DNA of 64,000 nt from Collimonas sp. OK607 (lineage in GTDB: Bacteria; Pseudomonadota; Gammaproteobacteria; Burkholderiales; Burkholderiaceae_D). A model generated the notes under the pieces. It made no database searches. It saw only the letters and a list, made by a program, of their open reading frames with translations, and was not told the origin of the DNA. The stretch is from assembly GCF_900111995.1 (NCBI RefSeq), contig NZ_FOKF01000007.1:62001-126000 (forward strand), given 5' to 3'. A program made the position numbers and the translations under genes. Positions 26,534-35,877 of this stretch are shown one piece after another (within the stretch, counting starts at the first letter, position 1; each line of letters opens with the position of its first letter).

Positions 26534-27418
26534 ATGACAACCCCGATCACATCCCCGATTGCCTACCGGATTCCCGGCCGCGCCCGCGATCTCGGCGAAC
26601 TGGTAGTGCGCCGCGTATTGCCCGCGGGCCGCCATCAAAGCGTTGGTCCCTTTCTATTTTTCGACCACATGGGACCGGTCGATTTTGCCAGCGGCCAGGG
26701 CATCGATGTCCGGCCTCATCCGCATATCGGCCTGGCAACCGTCACTTATCTGTTCGAAGGCGCAATCCGCCACCATGACAGCCTGGGCAACGACCAGGAA
26801 ATCATTCCCGGCGACGTCAACTGGATGACAGCCGGACGCGGCATCGTCCACGCCGAGCGCACGCCTGCAGCGTTGCGCGCCAGCGGCTGGCGCCTGCACG
26901 GCATCCAGACCTGGGTGGCACTGCCGTTGGCCGATGAAGAATGCGCCCCGGCATTCGCCCACCACCCGGCCGCGAGCTTGCCATTGATACAAGGTGACGG
27001 TTACCAGCTGCGCATCGTTGCCGGCCGCGCCTTTGGCCGGGAAGCGCCCGTCAAAATCAATTCGCCGACCCTGTATGTCGCCGCCGAAATGCAGGCGGGG
27101 GCGCAGTTCACACTTGAGGCGGAGTACCCGCAGCAAGCCGTGTATGTCGCCAGCGGCAGCGTGACTATCGACGGCGAAACGTTGGAAATGGGCGTGTTGG
27201 CTGTATTACAAGCAGATCGGGCCGTAAAGATTGCCGCCAGCGAAGCAGCCCAGGTCATGCTGCTGGGCGGTGAGCCCATCGATGGGCCGCGCACCATATG
27301 GTGGAATTTCGTTGCCAGCGATCCGCAGCTGATTGAAACCGCCAAAGCCAATTGGCGTGAACAACGCTTTGATCGGGTGCCGGGCGACGATGAATGGATT
27401 CCATTGCCAGAAGCATGA
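26534..27418 (+). CDS. Pirin family protein
   Basis: A 294-residue bicupin of the pirin family. The metal ligands of the N-terminal cupin are seen in RPHPHIGLATVTYLFEG (two His) and GRGIVHAERTP (His and Glu). Bacterial pirins have quercetin-dioxygenase-like or regulatory roles; the role here is unknown. I start at MTTPITSPIAYRIPGRARDLG, because the upstream in-frame extension translates the terminator hairpin. Confidence 0.87.
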   Translation: MTTPITSPIAYRIPGRARDLGELVVRRVLPAGRHQSVGPFLFFDHMGPVDFASGQGIDVRPHPHIGLATVTYLFEGAIRHHDSLGNDQEIIPGDVNWMTAGRGIVHAERTPAALRASGWRLHGIQTWVALPLADEECAPAFAHHPAASLPLIQGDGYQLRIVAGRAFGREAPVKINSPTLYVAAEMQAGAQFTLEAEYPQQAVYVASGSVTIDGETLEMGVLAVLQADRAVKIAASEAAQVMLLGGEPIDGPRTIWWNFVASDPQLIETAKANWREQRFDRVPGDDEWIPLPEA

Positions 27419-27744
27419 GGGCGAGCCTCATCGGCAGCTCCAGATCATGCTGAAAAAAAATAGCGCTTCTTCCACATCAACCCTTTCGACCCGACCAAAG
27501 TCTGACCGCACAAGGACTATCCGCTGATGCGGTGCATTTTTTGATTCACGCTTTTTCTGCGTTTTTTTCACTCTTGCAGCGCATAAGACGAACGTTCGTG
27601 CGCATATCGATTGCAGACAAAGCTTCCAGGAACGCGCAAACTGACAGCAAAATCCACATCCGCCTGCTTGCATAGTCTGGGATGGTCTAAGCGACGCCTT
27701 CCCTCTGTTTTGCATAGTCGCCCGACAGAACAGGAGAATGCAAT
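27419..27744. other. Intergenic region without a recognised gene
   Basis: This 326-base spacer lies between the pirin and hydrolase genes. TTGCATAGTC occurs twice (about 27668 and 27711), and the hydrolase ribosome site AGGAG lies at its end. I see no convincing hairpin terminator or coding frame. Confidence 0.4.
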
Positions 27745-28437
27745 ATGACAGCGAAAATCAACATAGTCCTGGTACACGGCGCATGGGGCGACGGCTCTCA
27801 TTGGGGCCACGTGATTCCACCGCTTCACGCAAGAGGATATCGCGTGAGAGCAGTTCAGAATCCGCTCACCTCGTTGGCCGACGATATCGACCGCACCACC
27901 AAATTGGCCGTAGCGCAGAACGGGCCGACTTTGCTGGTCGGCCATTCCTATGGCGGCATGGTCATCACCGGCGCAGGTCATGCGCCGAATGTGGTTGGCC
28001 TGGTGTATGTGGCAGCCTTTGCTCCCGATGAAGGCGAAACCCCGGGAGGTATTTTCGGCATGAGGGAAGCGCCGCCCGGCGCCGCTGGCATCGCGCCGGA
28101 CGACAACGGTTTCCTGTGGATCGACCCAGATAAATTCCACGACAATTTTTGCCAGGACCTCGGTGAAACAGAAGCCTTGGTGATGGCATTGACGCAGAAA
28201 CCGATCGCCGCCCGTTGCTTTGGCGACGCCTCCGGACCGCCGGCCTGGAAGGTCAAACCATCCTGGTATCAGGTCTCCAGCAACGACCGTATGATACCGC
28301 CCGCAACGGAACGCTGGTTTGCCGAACGCATGAAACCCAGAATGAGCATCGAGTTGGCGGCAAGCCACGCTTCCATGGCTTCGCACCCTGACGAAATAGT
28401 CGCCTTGATTGAAGAGGCGGCGCGCGCTTTGGCGTGA
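27745..28437 (+). CDS. Alpha/beta hydrolase
   Basis: A 230-residue alpha/beta hydrolase of the small esterase type. The oxyanion segment is LVHGAWGDGSHW, the nucleophile elbow is GHSYGG, an acid follows in SSNDRMIPP, and the histidine lies in ASHASMASHP. The cap region is short. AGGAG precedes the ATG. The substrate is not predictable; relatives include arylesterases and acyl hydrolases. Confidence 0.87.
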   Translation: MTAKINIVLVHGAWGDGSHWGHVIPPLHARGYRVRAVQNPLTSLADDIDRTTKLAVAQNGPTLLVGHSYGGMVITGAGHAPNVVGLVYVAAFAPDEGETPGGIFGMREAPPGAAGIAPDDNGFLWIDPDKFHDNFCQDLGETEALVMALTQKPIAARCFGDASGPPAWKVKPSWYQVSSNDRMIPPATERWFAERMKPRMSIELAASHASMASHPDEIVALIEEAARALA

Positions 28438-28519
28438 CCCGTCATCGAAACGCCACAACGGCCGGTTGCATATCGGCTGACTGTGGCGTAGTCACATTGT
28501 CGTTGCAGCGCGTGAATTC

Positions 28520-29413
28520 TTAACTTGAGCCGACACACCTCTTCGGCTTCCACAACGACCAGCCTAGATTCATGCCGGCCGCTGCGATCAGAATGGCGGC
28601 AGCCCCGATCAATTGGGTTATTTGCAGCCGATGGCCGAAGGCCAGGTAATCAACCATGATCGCCACGATGGGATAAATGAACGACAGCGATCCGATCAAA
28701 TGCGTCGGCAACTTCTGGATCGCACCGTAGAGCAGGATATACATCAGTCCGGTATGGATCACACCGACCGTAATCAGGATGCCCCATGTGCCGATTTCGT
28801 TGGGCAGCGTCGACAGGTGCGCAAAAGGCGCCAGCATCACCACGCCGACACAAACCTGGATCAGAGCAATCAGATGCGGCGGCGTACCGACAAGCTTTTT
28901 AGTAATGATGGCGGCGACCGCATAGAAAAAAGCCGCGCCTAGCGCCATCAGGATCCCTGCCAGATAATCGCTGCCGCTATTGGCCGCTCCAGGCTGCGCC
29001 AGTACGATCAACAACATGCCGGCAAAGGCGATGGCGAGCCATGTCAATTTATTGATCGTCAGGCGCTCGGAAAAAAATACCGCTCCGAGGCCGACCAGCA
29101 TGAATGGCTGGGTGTTGTAGACCGCAGTAGCAATCGAAATGGATGCCCGCGAATATGAGGTAAATAGCAGCAGCCAATTGATCACTATCGCTACGCCGCC
29201 AAGCGCCGCCAGAGCCAGCAAGCGCCAGTTGATTGCGCCGCGCAGCAGGCCCAGTCCGGCACAAACCAGCAACAGGGTTGCCGCGCCGAAGACGCAGCGC
29301 CAGAACACCACATCCAGGATAGGCTGGCCTGAGACCACGACGAACCAGCCTATAGTTCCCGAAATGATCATAGCGGCGGTCATTTCAACTGTGCCGCTTA
29401 CCTTCTTGTTCAT
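28520..29413 (-). CDS. EamA family transporter
   Basis: A 297-residue DMT-superfamily permease with ten predicted membrane helices in two repeats (MIISGTIGWFVVVSGQP; LSFIYPIVAIMVDYLAFGH). It is divergent from an Lrp/AsnC regulator across 133 bases, a pairing typical of regulated amino acid exporters. The substrate is unknown. It is distinct from the DMT transporter at 6.4-7.3 kb. Confidence 0.88.
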   Translation of the reverse strand: MNKKVSGTVEMTAAMIISGTIGWFVVVSGQPILDVVFWRCVFGAATLLLVCAGLGLLRGAINWRLLALAALGGVAIVINWLLLFTSYSRASISIATAVYNTQPFMLVGLGAVFFSERLTINKLTWLAIAFAGMLLIVLAQPGAANSGSDYLAGILMALGAAFFYAVAAIITKKLVGTPPHLIALIQVCVGVVMLAPFAHLSTLPNEIGTWGILITVGVIHTGLMYILLYGAIQKLPTHLIGSLSFIYPIVAIMVDYLAFGHRLQITQLIGAAAILIAAAGMNLGWSLWKPKRCVGSS

Positions 29414-29477
29414 ATAAAGCTCCTAAAAACCGTCACGGCCTGATAATCTCACTTTGCAATCCCGATTTCCATGCTTA

Positions 29478-29524
29478 ATATAAGGAAATATTAATAATAT
29501 TCCTTACTATATAAGGCAATATCA
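29478..29524. promoter_or_regulatory. Candidate Lrp/AsnC operator
   Basis: ATATAAGGAAATATTA (29478-29493) and ATATAAGGCAATATCA (29509-29524) are direct copies 31 bases apart, three helical turns. The near-complement TAATATTCCTTA lies between them, making TAAGGAAATATTA a near-palindrome. This fits a wrapped Lrp-type octamer. Confidence 0.55.
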
Positions 29525-29546
29525 GCAATAGCCGGAGAAATATAAA

Positions 29547-29990
29547 ATGCTAAACAATGTCGACCAGCGCATCGTCGAAGTCCTGCTCAAGGACGCACGT
29601 ATCTCGCTGAAAGAGTTGGGCCTGCAGGTCGGCCTTTCTTCGCCGAGTGTTTCGGAACGCTTGCATCGCCTTGAAGAACGCGGAGTGATTCGCGGCTTCA
29701 CGGTAGACATCGACCCGCAGGCGCTCGGCTATCAGTTACAGGCCATTGTCCGCATCCGGCCTTTGCCAGGCAAACTGTTGATTGTCCAGAAACTGATCGA
29801 GGAAACGCCGGAGTTCTGCGAGTGCGACAAGGTAACCGGAGAGGATTGTTATATCGCGCGCCTGTACGTGCGTTCGATCGCAGAACTGGACCGGATTATC
29901 GATCGGATTGCCGACAAGGCTGAGACCAACACCGCGATCGTCAAGGCGCAGCCGATCAAGCGGCGGCCACCGCCGTTGAGGAGTGAATAA
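29547..29990 (+). CDS. Lrp/AsnC family transcriptional regulator
   Basis: A 147-residue feast/famine regulator. The helix-turn-helix covers about residues 20-55 (ISLKELGLQVGLSSPSVSER), and the RAM/ACT ligand-binding domain follows (VTGEDCYIARLYV). GGAGAAA lies upstream. It is divergent from the EamA exporter gene and probably controls it in response to an amino acid. Confidence 0.9.
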   Translation: MLNNVDQRIVEVLLKDARISLKELGLQVGLSSPSVSERLHRLEERGVIRGFTVDIDPQALGYQLQAIVRIRPLPGKLLIVQKLIEETPEFCECDKVTGEDCYIARLYVRSIAELDRIIDRIADKAETNTAIVKAQPIKRRPPPLRSE

Positions 29991-30028
29991 TTCGGGATCA
30001 AGCCTGAAGTTAGTCAGCGCCAAAAGCA

Positions 30029-30062
30029 AAACGACCCGGTCGCAAAATGCGAACGAGTCGTT
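30029..30062 (-). terminator. Bulged hairpin, possible terminator
   Basis: AACGAC/GTCGTT and TCGCA/TGCGA form a two-part stem. Read on the minus strand it is followed by a short T-rich stretch (TTTTGCTTTT). It could end transcripts from the tRNA cluster. Confidence 0.4.
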
Positions 30063-30344
30063 GAATAAAGCCTGGCGTATCTGCAGAAATGCATTCTAAA
30101 CATGCGCCCGACGACAGCATGTTTACCGATAAAGGAGAAGACTCCCGAAACCCAGTCCTATCTGGAAAGTGGCCCCGGCGAAAGGTGAATCAACTCTTGT
30201 ATCGGTTCGTTGAAGAAGAACGATAAAGAAAACCCGAGAAAGCCCGAGAAATCCTGCAACCCTGAAACTCTCGATAAAACCATGCACACAGAGACGCTGC
30301 GAGGCACATCAGGAGAAAAACAAGGAAGGATTTTTTACTGAAAC

Positions 30345-30374
30345 GGCAAGGAAGATAACGTCATCTTCCTTGCC
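30345..30374 (-). terminator. 12-base-stem hairpin after tRNA cluster
   Basis: GGCAAGGAAGAT pairs perfectly with ATCTTCCTTGCC around six bases, starting eight bases past the CCA end of the last tRNA. There is no clean T-run, so it may be a processing or stability element rather than a terminator. Confidence 0.5.
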
Positions 30375-30381
30375 TGGAATA

Positions 30382-30457
30382 TGGAGCGGGAGAAGAGTCT
30401 CGAACTCTCGACCTCAACCTTGGCAAGGTTGCGCTCTACCAACTGAGCTACTCCCGC
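30382..30457 (-). tRNA. glyW: tRNA-Gly (GCC), second copy
   Basis: 76 bases including encoded CCA. GCGGGAGTAGCTCAGTTGG opens the acceptor and D arm, the anticodon loop is TTGCCAA (GCC), and GAGTTCGAGACTC forms the T arm. It is identical to the copy at 30663-30738. Confidence 0.96.
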
Positions 30458-30467
30458 GTATGGAGTC

Positions 30468-30541
30468 TGGAGGCGGGGGTCGGGATCGAACCGGCGTAAA
30501 CGGCTTTGCAGGCCGCTGCATAACCACTTTGCTACCCCGCC
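30468..30541 (-). tRNA. cysT: tRNA-Cys (GCA)
   Basis: 74 bases including encoded CCA. GGCGGGGTAGC starts the acceptor stem, the anticodon loop reads CTGCAAA (GCA), and GGTTCGATCC is the T loop region. It lies ten bases upstream of the second tRNA-Gly, so the two are surely co-transcribed. Confidence 0.96.
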
Positions 30542-30624
30542 AGGGGTATACCTACTGCAAAATCAAAGCACTATCAGCTGAATCAACATCACTCAACCAA
30601 CACGATCAGCTACAGATTTTACAT

Positions 30625-30657
30625 AAAAAAAGGAAGCTTTTTCCAGCTTCCTTTTTT
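30625..30657 (-). terminator. Terminator-like hairpin between tRNA-Gly and tRNA-Cys
   Basis: GGAAGCT pairs with AGCTTCC around six bases and is flanked by six to seven T on both strands, so it could act in both directions. It lies just after the first tRNA-Gly and may make expression of the two downstream tRNAs partial. Confidence 0.65.
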
Positions 30658-30662
30658 GAATC

Positions 30663-30738
30663 TGGAGCGGGAGAAGAGTCTCGAACTCTCGACCTCAACC
30701 TTGGCAAGGTTGCGCTCTACCAACTGAGCTACTCCCGC
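30663..30738 (-). tRNA. glyW: tRNA-Gly (GCC), first copy
   Basis: 76 bases with encoded CCA, cloverleaf intact, anticodon GCC. It is the first tRNA behind the promoter. The order pgsA - tRNA-Gly - tRNA-Cys matches the known E. coli pgsA-glyW-cysT arrangement. Confidence 0.97.
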
Positions 30739-30774
30739 ATTTGTTTCTTTTTCCGTATCAACTACAGAGACGAC

Positions 30775-30802
30775 ATTATAGTTGATCTACAGAGCTTGTC
30801 AA
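30775..30802 (-). promoter_or_regulatory. Consensus sigma-70 promoter of tRNA cluster
   Basis: Minus strand TTGACA, 16 bases, TATAAT: both hexamers match the consensus perfectly. Transcription would start about 30 bases before the first tRNA-Gly. Confidence 0.85.
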
Positions 30803-30851
30803 TAATTTCGAAAAATTTTCATCATATTTTTTCAAAACACCGACTTTCACT

Positions 30852-31454
30852 TCACTGCTTGTTGTTTTCTTTTGCTGCGGTACTTTCCTTGATCAGTGGC
30901 CAGGCTTTACGCAAATAGTAAAACATGGACCAAACCGTCAACACCGCTGCTATCAACAATAACACTTGCCCCCAGAAACGGGTATCAATGCCAAGCAGGT
31001 CGCCATAATACAACAACATCGGGATCGCGACCATCTGTGCAGTGGTTTTTATTTTTCCGATCGAACTGACCGCCACCGATTTCGATGCACCGATTTGCGC
31101 CATCCATTCGCGCAAGGCGCTGATGGCGATCTCGCGGCCGATGATCACAAACGCGATGATAGGATCGACCCGCTGCAGATGCACCAGCACCAGCAAGGCG
31201 CCGGCGACCATCAGTTTGTCTGCGACCGGGTCGAGGAAAGCGCCGAAAGCCGAAGTCTGGTTCCAGCGCCTCGCCAGGAAACCGTCGAACCAGTCGGTCA
31301 CTGCAGCGACGATAAAAATGATGGTCGAAGCCAGGCCCAACTGGAATATTGAAAAACCATGAAAACCAAGATCGGGAAGGTAGAAAACACCGACCACCAG
31401 CGGGATCAAGGCAACCCGCAGCCAAGTCAGTAAAATCGGAAAATTAAATGGCAT
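30852..31454 (-). CDS. pgsA: CDP-diacylglycerol-glycerol-3-phosphate phosphatidyltransferase
   Basis: A 200-residue integral membrane enzyme that makes phosphatidylglycerol phosphate, the committed step to phosphatidylglycerol and cardiolipin. The CDP-alcohol phosphotransferase signature D-G-x2-A-R-x8-G-x3-D-x3-D is clear as DWFDGFLARRWNQTSAFGAF followed by LDPVADKL. Four to five hydrophobic helices surround it. It follows uvrC by 118 bases and precedes the tRNA cluster. Confidence 0.95.
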   Translation of the reverse strand: MPFNFPILLTWLRVALIPLVVGVFYLPDLGFHGFSIFQLGLASTIIFIVAAVTDWFDGFLARRWNQTSAFGAFLDPVADKLMVAGALLVLVHLQRVDPIIAFVIIGREIAISALREWMAQIGASKSVAVSSIGKIKTTAQMVAIPMLLYYGDLLGIDTRFWGQVLLLIAAVLTVWSMFYYLRKAWPLIKESTAAKENNKQ

Positions 31455-31572
31455 AAATAGTTTTATAGTTAAGGAGCCAACTGTTCATGTTCTAATTATC
31501 TAGGAGTATGCAGCAGTTGGGAAATAAAACCTGCAAAAGCAACAAGCGATGACCCAACATGCAACATTCATG

Positions 31573-33468
31573 TCAATGAAGCTGCTTGTAGATTTCTTCG
31601 GCCAACACGCGGGAAATGCCCTCGACCGAGGCAATATCTTCAATGCTGGCATCCGCCACGCCGCGCAAGCCGCCAAAGCGCGCCAACAGTTTCTGGCGGC
31701 GCTTGGCGCCGATCCCTTCGATCTCTTCCAGCCGCGAACTCTGGCGCGCCTTGGCGCGCTTGGCACGCATGCCGGTGATGGCAAAACGATGTGCCTCGTC
31801 GCGAATCTGCGCAATCAGCATCAGGGCTGCAGACTCCTTGCCTAACTCGCGTGCGGCGCGGCCATCGGCGAAGATCAGGGTTTCCAATCCTACCTTGCGT
31901 CCTTCGCCTTTGGCGACACCGACAATCAGGCTGATATCCAGCCCCAGTTCAGCCAGCACCTGGCGCGCCATTTCAACCTGACCCTTGCCGCCGTCGACCA
32001 GCACGATATCGGGCATGACGCCGTCGCCGTTAGCCACTTTTTCGTAACGTCGCATCAGCACCTGGCGCATCGCGGCATAGTCATCTCCAGGCGTGATGTC
32101 CTTGATGTTATAGCGCCGGTATTCGCCGTTTTGCATGGTGTGATGATGGAACACCACGCAAGATGCCTGGGTCGCCTCGCCTGAGGTATGGCTGATGTCG
32201 AAACACTCGGCGCGCAAGCTATCGATATCTTCGACTTCAAGACCGAGCACTTCGACCAGCGCCCGCGTCCGGGACTGTTGCGAGCCCTGCTCCGACAACA
32301 ATCTGGCGAGAGAAATTTCAGCACCCTTTTGCGCCATTTCCAGCCATTGGCGGCGTTGCCCTTGCGGCTGGAACAACAGGTTGATGCGATGGCCGCATTG
32401 CTCCATGAGCGCCACCATCAGCGCCGGTTCGTCGAACTCGATATTCAGGATCAAGGTGCCGGGAATGAAAGTATCGATGTAGTGCTGCGCAAGGAAAGCC
32501 TTGAGCACGGCAAGCTCTATGGTTTCGCCCTGCGCTTCTTCCGGGCTCGACAACGCACCGTCGACATGACTAGGGAAATACGCGCGATCGCCCAAATGGC
32601 GGCCGCCGCGCACCATCGCCAGATTGACGCAGGCACGTCCACCCTGGACGATGACGGCAACGATGTCGATATCGCTGTCGCCTACGGTTTCCATGCTTTG
32701 CTGATGCAGCACGCGCGACAACGCGGTGATCTGATTGCGCACCGTCGCCGCCTGTTCGAATTTCAATTCGGCGGCGTAGGCGTGCATCTTTTGTTCCAGC
32801 GCCGTCAACACTTCGGTTTGCCGTCCGCGCAAAAATTTTGCGGCGTTATCGACGTCGGTCAGGTAATCCTCGTGGCTGATCAGATTCACGCAGGGCGCGC
32901 TGCAGCGCTGGATCTGGTGCAGCAGACAAGGCCTGGTGCGATTCGCAAAGACGCTGTCTTCACAAGTGCGTAGCAAGAACACCTTCTGCAAGATCTGCAT
33001 CGATTCCTTGACTGCCCAGGCACTCGGAAACGGTCCGAAATACTGGTTTTTCTTATCGACGGCGCCACGATAGTAGGCCATGCGCGGAGTTTCCTGGCCG
33101 CTGATCTTCAGGTAGGGATAGGATTTATCGTCACGGAAAAGAATGTTGTAACGCGGCTGCAATGACTTGATCAGATTGCTTTCCAGGATCAAGGCTTCAG
33201 CTTCGCTGCGCGTCACCGTCGTCTCTAGCCGGGCGATGCGCTCGACCATCATGGCGGTGCGCGGACTGGCAAGGTTTTTTTGGAAGTAGCTCGATACCCG
33301 CTTCTTCAGATCGCGCGCCTTGCCGACATACAGGATATTGTCGGCCGCATCGAAATAACGATACACACCGGGCAGATTAGGCAATTTGGCGACGGTTTCC
33401 AGCACCACCGCACGTGGATCCGGGGTGTCGGGAATTTCTGGAATTTCCGGCTTTTCAGCTTCAGTCAT
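31573..33468 (-). CDS. uvrC: Excinuclease ABC subunit C
   Basis: A 631-residue UvrC, the nuclease that cuts on both sides of UvrB-marked DNA lesions. An N-terminal GIY-YIG domain ([18 protein letters not shown]) makes the 3' cut. The UVR segment lies near residue 225 and the RNase H-like domain includes [19 protein letters not shown]. Paired helix-hairpin-helix motifs end the protein ([20 protein letters not shown]). It has the usual length. It starts 35 bases after nagZ on the same strand. Confidence 0.96.
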   Translation of the reverse strand: MTEAEKPEIPEIPDTPDPRAVVLETVAKLPNLPGVYRYFDAADNILYVGKARDLKKRVSSYFQKNLASPRTAMMVERIARLETTVTRSEAEALILESNLIKSLQPRYNILFRDDKSYPYLKISGQETPRMAYYRGAVDKKNQYFGPFPSAWAVKESMQILQKVFLLRTCEDSVFANRTRPCLLHQIQRCSAPCVNLISHEDYLTDVDNAAKFLRGRQTEVLTALEQKMHAYAAELKFEQAATVRNQITALSRVLHQQSMETVGDSDIDIVAVIVQGGRACVNLAMVRGGRHLGDRAYFPSHVDGALSSPEEAQGETIELAVLKAFLAQHYIDTFIPGTLILNIEFDEPALMVALMEQCGHRINLLFQPQGQRRQWLEMAQKGAEISLARLLSEQGSQQSRTRALVEVLGLEVEDIDSLRAECFDISHTSGEATQASCVVFHHHTMQNGEYRRYNIKDITPGDDYAAMRQVLMRRYEKVANGDGVMPDIVLVDGGKGQVEMARQVLAELGLDISLIVGVAKGEGRKVGLETLIFADGRAARELGKESAALMLIAQIRDEAHRFAITGMRAKRAKARQSSRLEEIEGIGAKRRQKLLARFGGLRGVADASIEDIASVEGISRVLAEEIYKQLH

Positions 33469-33503
33469 GATGCAAGGCTCTCAATCATCCATCATCACTG
33501 TGA

Positions 33504-34601
33504 TCATAACAATGATTGCACCAGCGACCTCGCAGCCAGGTAATCCGCATCGGCTTGCAGGGTGTCCCAATCCAAGGCCGCCGTTTGCGGCACCAGGCCT
33601 GTCAGGCGCGCACGGGATGCGGTCGACTCGTCGCCGGCCATGCTTAGCCCGGCCAGCAGCTGGTCAGCCTTGTCCGGCGAATTGCAGATCAGGACTACAT
33701 CGCAACCAGCCGCCAAAGCCGCCTTGGCGCCATCCAGCACGCCGCCGGCAGAACCGGCTGCTTCCATGCTCAGATCGTCGCTGAAGATCACGCCGTTGAA
33801 ACCGATATCCTTGCGCAGGATGGTCAACCACTTCTTGGAGAAGCCGGCCGAGTGCTTATCTACCTCCGAATAAATCACATGCGCCGGCATCACGGCTGCC
33901 AGGCTCATGCCGAGCCAGTCGTAGGGCTTGACGTCTTCTTCCATGATCTGCGCCAGGCTGCGGTCGTCGACCGGCAGCGACAAGTGCGAGTCGCCCTGCA
34001 CGTAGCCATGGCCGGGGAAATGCTTGCCGCAGTTAGCCATGCCGGCCAGCGCCAGGCCATGATTCAAACTCTTCGCCAATAAGGTGACCACGCGCGGATC
34101 GCGATGGAAGGCGCGTTCGCCGATCACGCTGGACTCGCCGAAATCGAGGTCGAGCACCGGGGTAAACGACAGGTCGACGCCACAGGCGCGCAACTCGCTG
34201 GCCAGCACAAAACCAACCGCAGTCGCTGCCTTGGTCGCGCCTAGTACGTCGCGATCCCATTGCTGTCCGAGCAGACGCATCGCCGGCAAACGGGTAAAGC
34301 CGTCGGTCCTGAAACGTTGCACCCTGCCGCCTTCGTGGTCGACCGCAATCAATATGCCGGGGCGCGCCGCATGAATCGCTGCCGTCAAAGCAGTTAGCTG
34401 GGCACGGTCCTGGTAATTGCGCGTGAACAGAATCACGCCGCCGGTGAGCGGATGCTGGATGCGACGAATATCGTCGGCGCTCAGGCTGGTGCCAACCACG
34501 TCCAGCATGACCGGGCCGAGTGCCGGTTGATTTACAGTGCGATCATTGACTACAACACTACCTGCGCTACTCCTTGCGCTACTACCTGAGCTACTACTCA
34601 T
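33504..34601 (-). CDS. nagZ: Beta-N-acetylhexosaminidase NagZ
   Basis: A 365-residue GH3 cytoplasmic glycosidase that removes GlcNAc from anhydromuropeptides in cell-wall recycling. The family signature [18 protein letters not shown] holds the general acid/base His, and IFSDDLSM holds the nucleophile Asp. Before the domain ([13 protein letters not shown]) are about 25 unusual residues rich in Ser ([13 protein letters not shown]). The start overlaps the acpS stop by four bases, so this tail appears to be translated. Confidence 0.94.
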   Translation of the reverse strand: MSSSSGSSARSSAGSVVVNDRTVNQPALGPVMLDVVGTSLSADDIRRIQHPLTGGVILFTRNYQDRAQLTALTAAIHAARPGILIAVDHEGGRVQRFRTDGFTRLPAMRLLGQQWDRDVLGATKAATAVGFVLASELRACGVDLSFTPVLDLDFGESSVIGERAFHRDPRVVTLLAKSLNHGLALAGMANCGKHFPGHGYVQGDSHLSLPVDDRSLAQIMEEDVKPYDWLGMSLAAVMPAHVIYSEVDKHSAGFSKKWLTILRKDIGFNGVIFSDDLSMEAAGSAGGVLDGAKAALAAGCDVVLICNSPDKADQLLAGLSMAGDESTASRARLTGLVPQTAALDWDTLQADADYLAARSLVQSLL

Positions 34602-34990
34602 CTCTTCTCCACAATAACGAAGGCGACCGCGTATTCCACCTCGTCGGTAATCGACACCTGGGCGGTCAAGCCATTCTTTTGCATGTATTCTTCCAGCGCC
34701 GGATTAACGACGACGATCGGCTTGCCGCTGGGCGCGTTCAAGGTTTGCATGGCGCGCCAGGTCATCGGCATCCTCATGCCTAGCCCGAGGGCTTTGGAAA
34801 ACGCCTCTTTGGCAGCAAAACGCGTCGCCAGGAAACGGATCCCGCGTGCCTCCACCTTGGCTTTGCGAGACAGGTATTTTTCCATTTCTTGCGGACCAAG
34901 GATTTTTCCCGCAAAGCGGTCACCGTTTCGCTGCAACGCGGCCGCTATCCGCGGAATCTGGATAATGTCTGTGCCGATGCCGTAGATCAT
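34598..34990 (-). CDS. acpS: Holo-[acyl-carrier-protein] synthase
   Basis: A 130-residue AcpS that transfers phosphopantetheine from CoA to the ACP serine. [16 protein letters not shown] has the first Mg2+-binding Asp, and [13 protein letters not shown] the second motif. It activates AcpP, which is encoded 14 kb away in the same strand run. Spacing to pdxJ is 11 bases, so pdxJ-acpS-nagZ form an operon. Confidence 0.95.
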   Translation of the reverse strand: MIYGIGTDIIQIPRIAAALQRNGDRFAGKILGPQEMEKYLSRKAKVEARGIRFLATRFAAKEAFSKALGLGMRMPMTWRAMQTLNAPSGKPIVVVNPALEEYMQKNGLTAQVSITDEVEYAVAFVIVEKR

Positions 34991-35001
34991 CGCAAGCCTC
35001 T

Positions 35002-35760
35002 CTATTTACCCAGACGCGCTTTCACCATCAAGGCCTTCATTTCGCTGACGGCAGCTTTCCAGCCGACGAACACGGCATGCGCCACGATGGCGTGGCCGAT
35101 ATTCAGCTCGGCGATGTCGGGAATCGCGGCAATTGCCTGGGTATTGGTGTAATGCAGGCCATGTCCGGCGTTGACCTTGAGGCCGCGCTTGACGCCTTCC
35201 TGCACGGCTATTTGCACGCGTTCCAGCTCGCTGCGTTGCCCGGCCTCGTCATGCGCTTCGGCATAACGCCCGGTGTGCAGTTCGATTACGGGTGCGCCAA
35301 CTTCGGCAGCGGCTTGAATCTGATCGGCTTCGGGATCGATGAACAAGCTGACGCGGATACCTTCCGCCTGCAATTGACGCACCGCCGCCTGCACCTGGGT
35401 GAAATACTTGACGACATCCAGGCCGCCTTCAGTGGTCAGCTCATGCCGGCGCTCCGGCACCAGGCAAGAATCCTGCGGCTTGATCTTGCAGGAAAAATCG
35501 ATCATTTCCTGCGTCACCGCCGCTTCCAGATTCATCCGGGTACGCAATTGCGGCCGGATGATTTCTACGTCGGCATCCTTGATGTGGCGCCGATCTTCGC
35601 GCAAGTGCAGCGTAATGACGTCGGCGCCCGCTTCTTCCGCCTGCAATGCCGCTTGCAGCGGATCAGGGTAAGTAGTGCCGCGCGCATTGCGCAAGGTGGC
35701 GACGTGATCGATGTTGATGCCAAGGTCGATGATCGAGGATGTGGGGTTGAGATAGCTCAT
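35002..35760 (-). CDS. pdxJ: Pyridoxine 5'-phosphate synthase
   Basis: A 252-residue TIM-barrel PdxJ that joins deoxyxylulose phosphate and 3-amino-2-oxopropyl phosphate to form the B6 ring. [20 protein letters not shown] and [14 protein letters not shown] are conserved active-site segments, and [13 protein letters not shown] is the C-terminal phosphate-binding loop. The recO-pdxJ-acpS order is widely conserved. A 117-base gap separates it from recO. Confidence 0.96.
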   Translation of the reverse strand: MSYLNPTSSIIDLGINIDHVATLRNARGTTYPDPLQAALQAEEAGADVITLHLREDRRHIKDADVEIIRPQLRTRMNLEAAVTQEMIDFSCKIKPQDSCLVPERRHELTTEGGLDVVKYFTQVQAAVRQLQAEGIRVSLFIDPEADQIQAAAEVGAPVIELHTGRYAEAHDEAGQRSELERVQIAVQEGVKRGLKVNAGHGLHYTNTQAIAAIPDIAELNIGHAIVAHAVFVGWKAAVSEMKALMVKARLGK

Positions 35761-35877
35761 CGTATGTTCAGGTAATGGAATTGGTTTTGTCGGATATCAA
35801 GATTGCACTAAATCTGCAGCGACGGCAACGCTGATGTGGTTGGGTCAGTGAGAAATATTCGTCAATAATCGATACCC

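Larger units (their letters stand above)
29991..30381. other. Spacer between Lrp gene and tRNA cluster
   Basis: About 390 bases with no gene that I can support. It contains two hairpins listed separately. Since the tRNA genes point leftward into it, most of it is probably trailer sequence of the tRNA transcript. Confidence 0.5.

Noticed and set aside
30382-30802. tRNA-associated integration site
   Set aside because: No integrase, no partial tRNA repeat and no foreign gene block adjoin the tRNA cluster; the neighbours are conserved housekeeping genes.
30370-30918. 182-residue plus-strand frame over the tRNA cluster
   Set aside because: It reads through the complements of three tRNA genes, two of them identical, which explains its repeated GRRVSNSRP-like segments.
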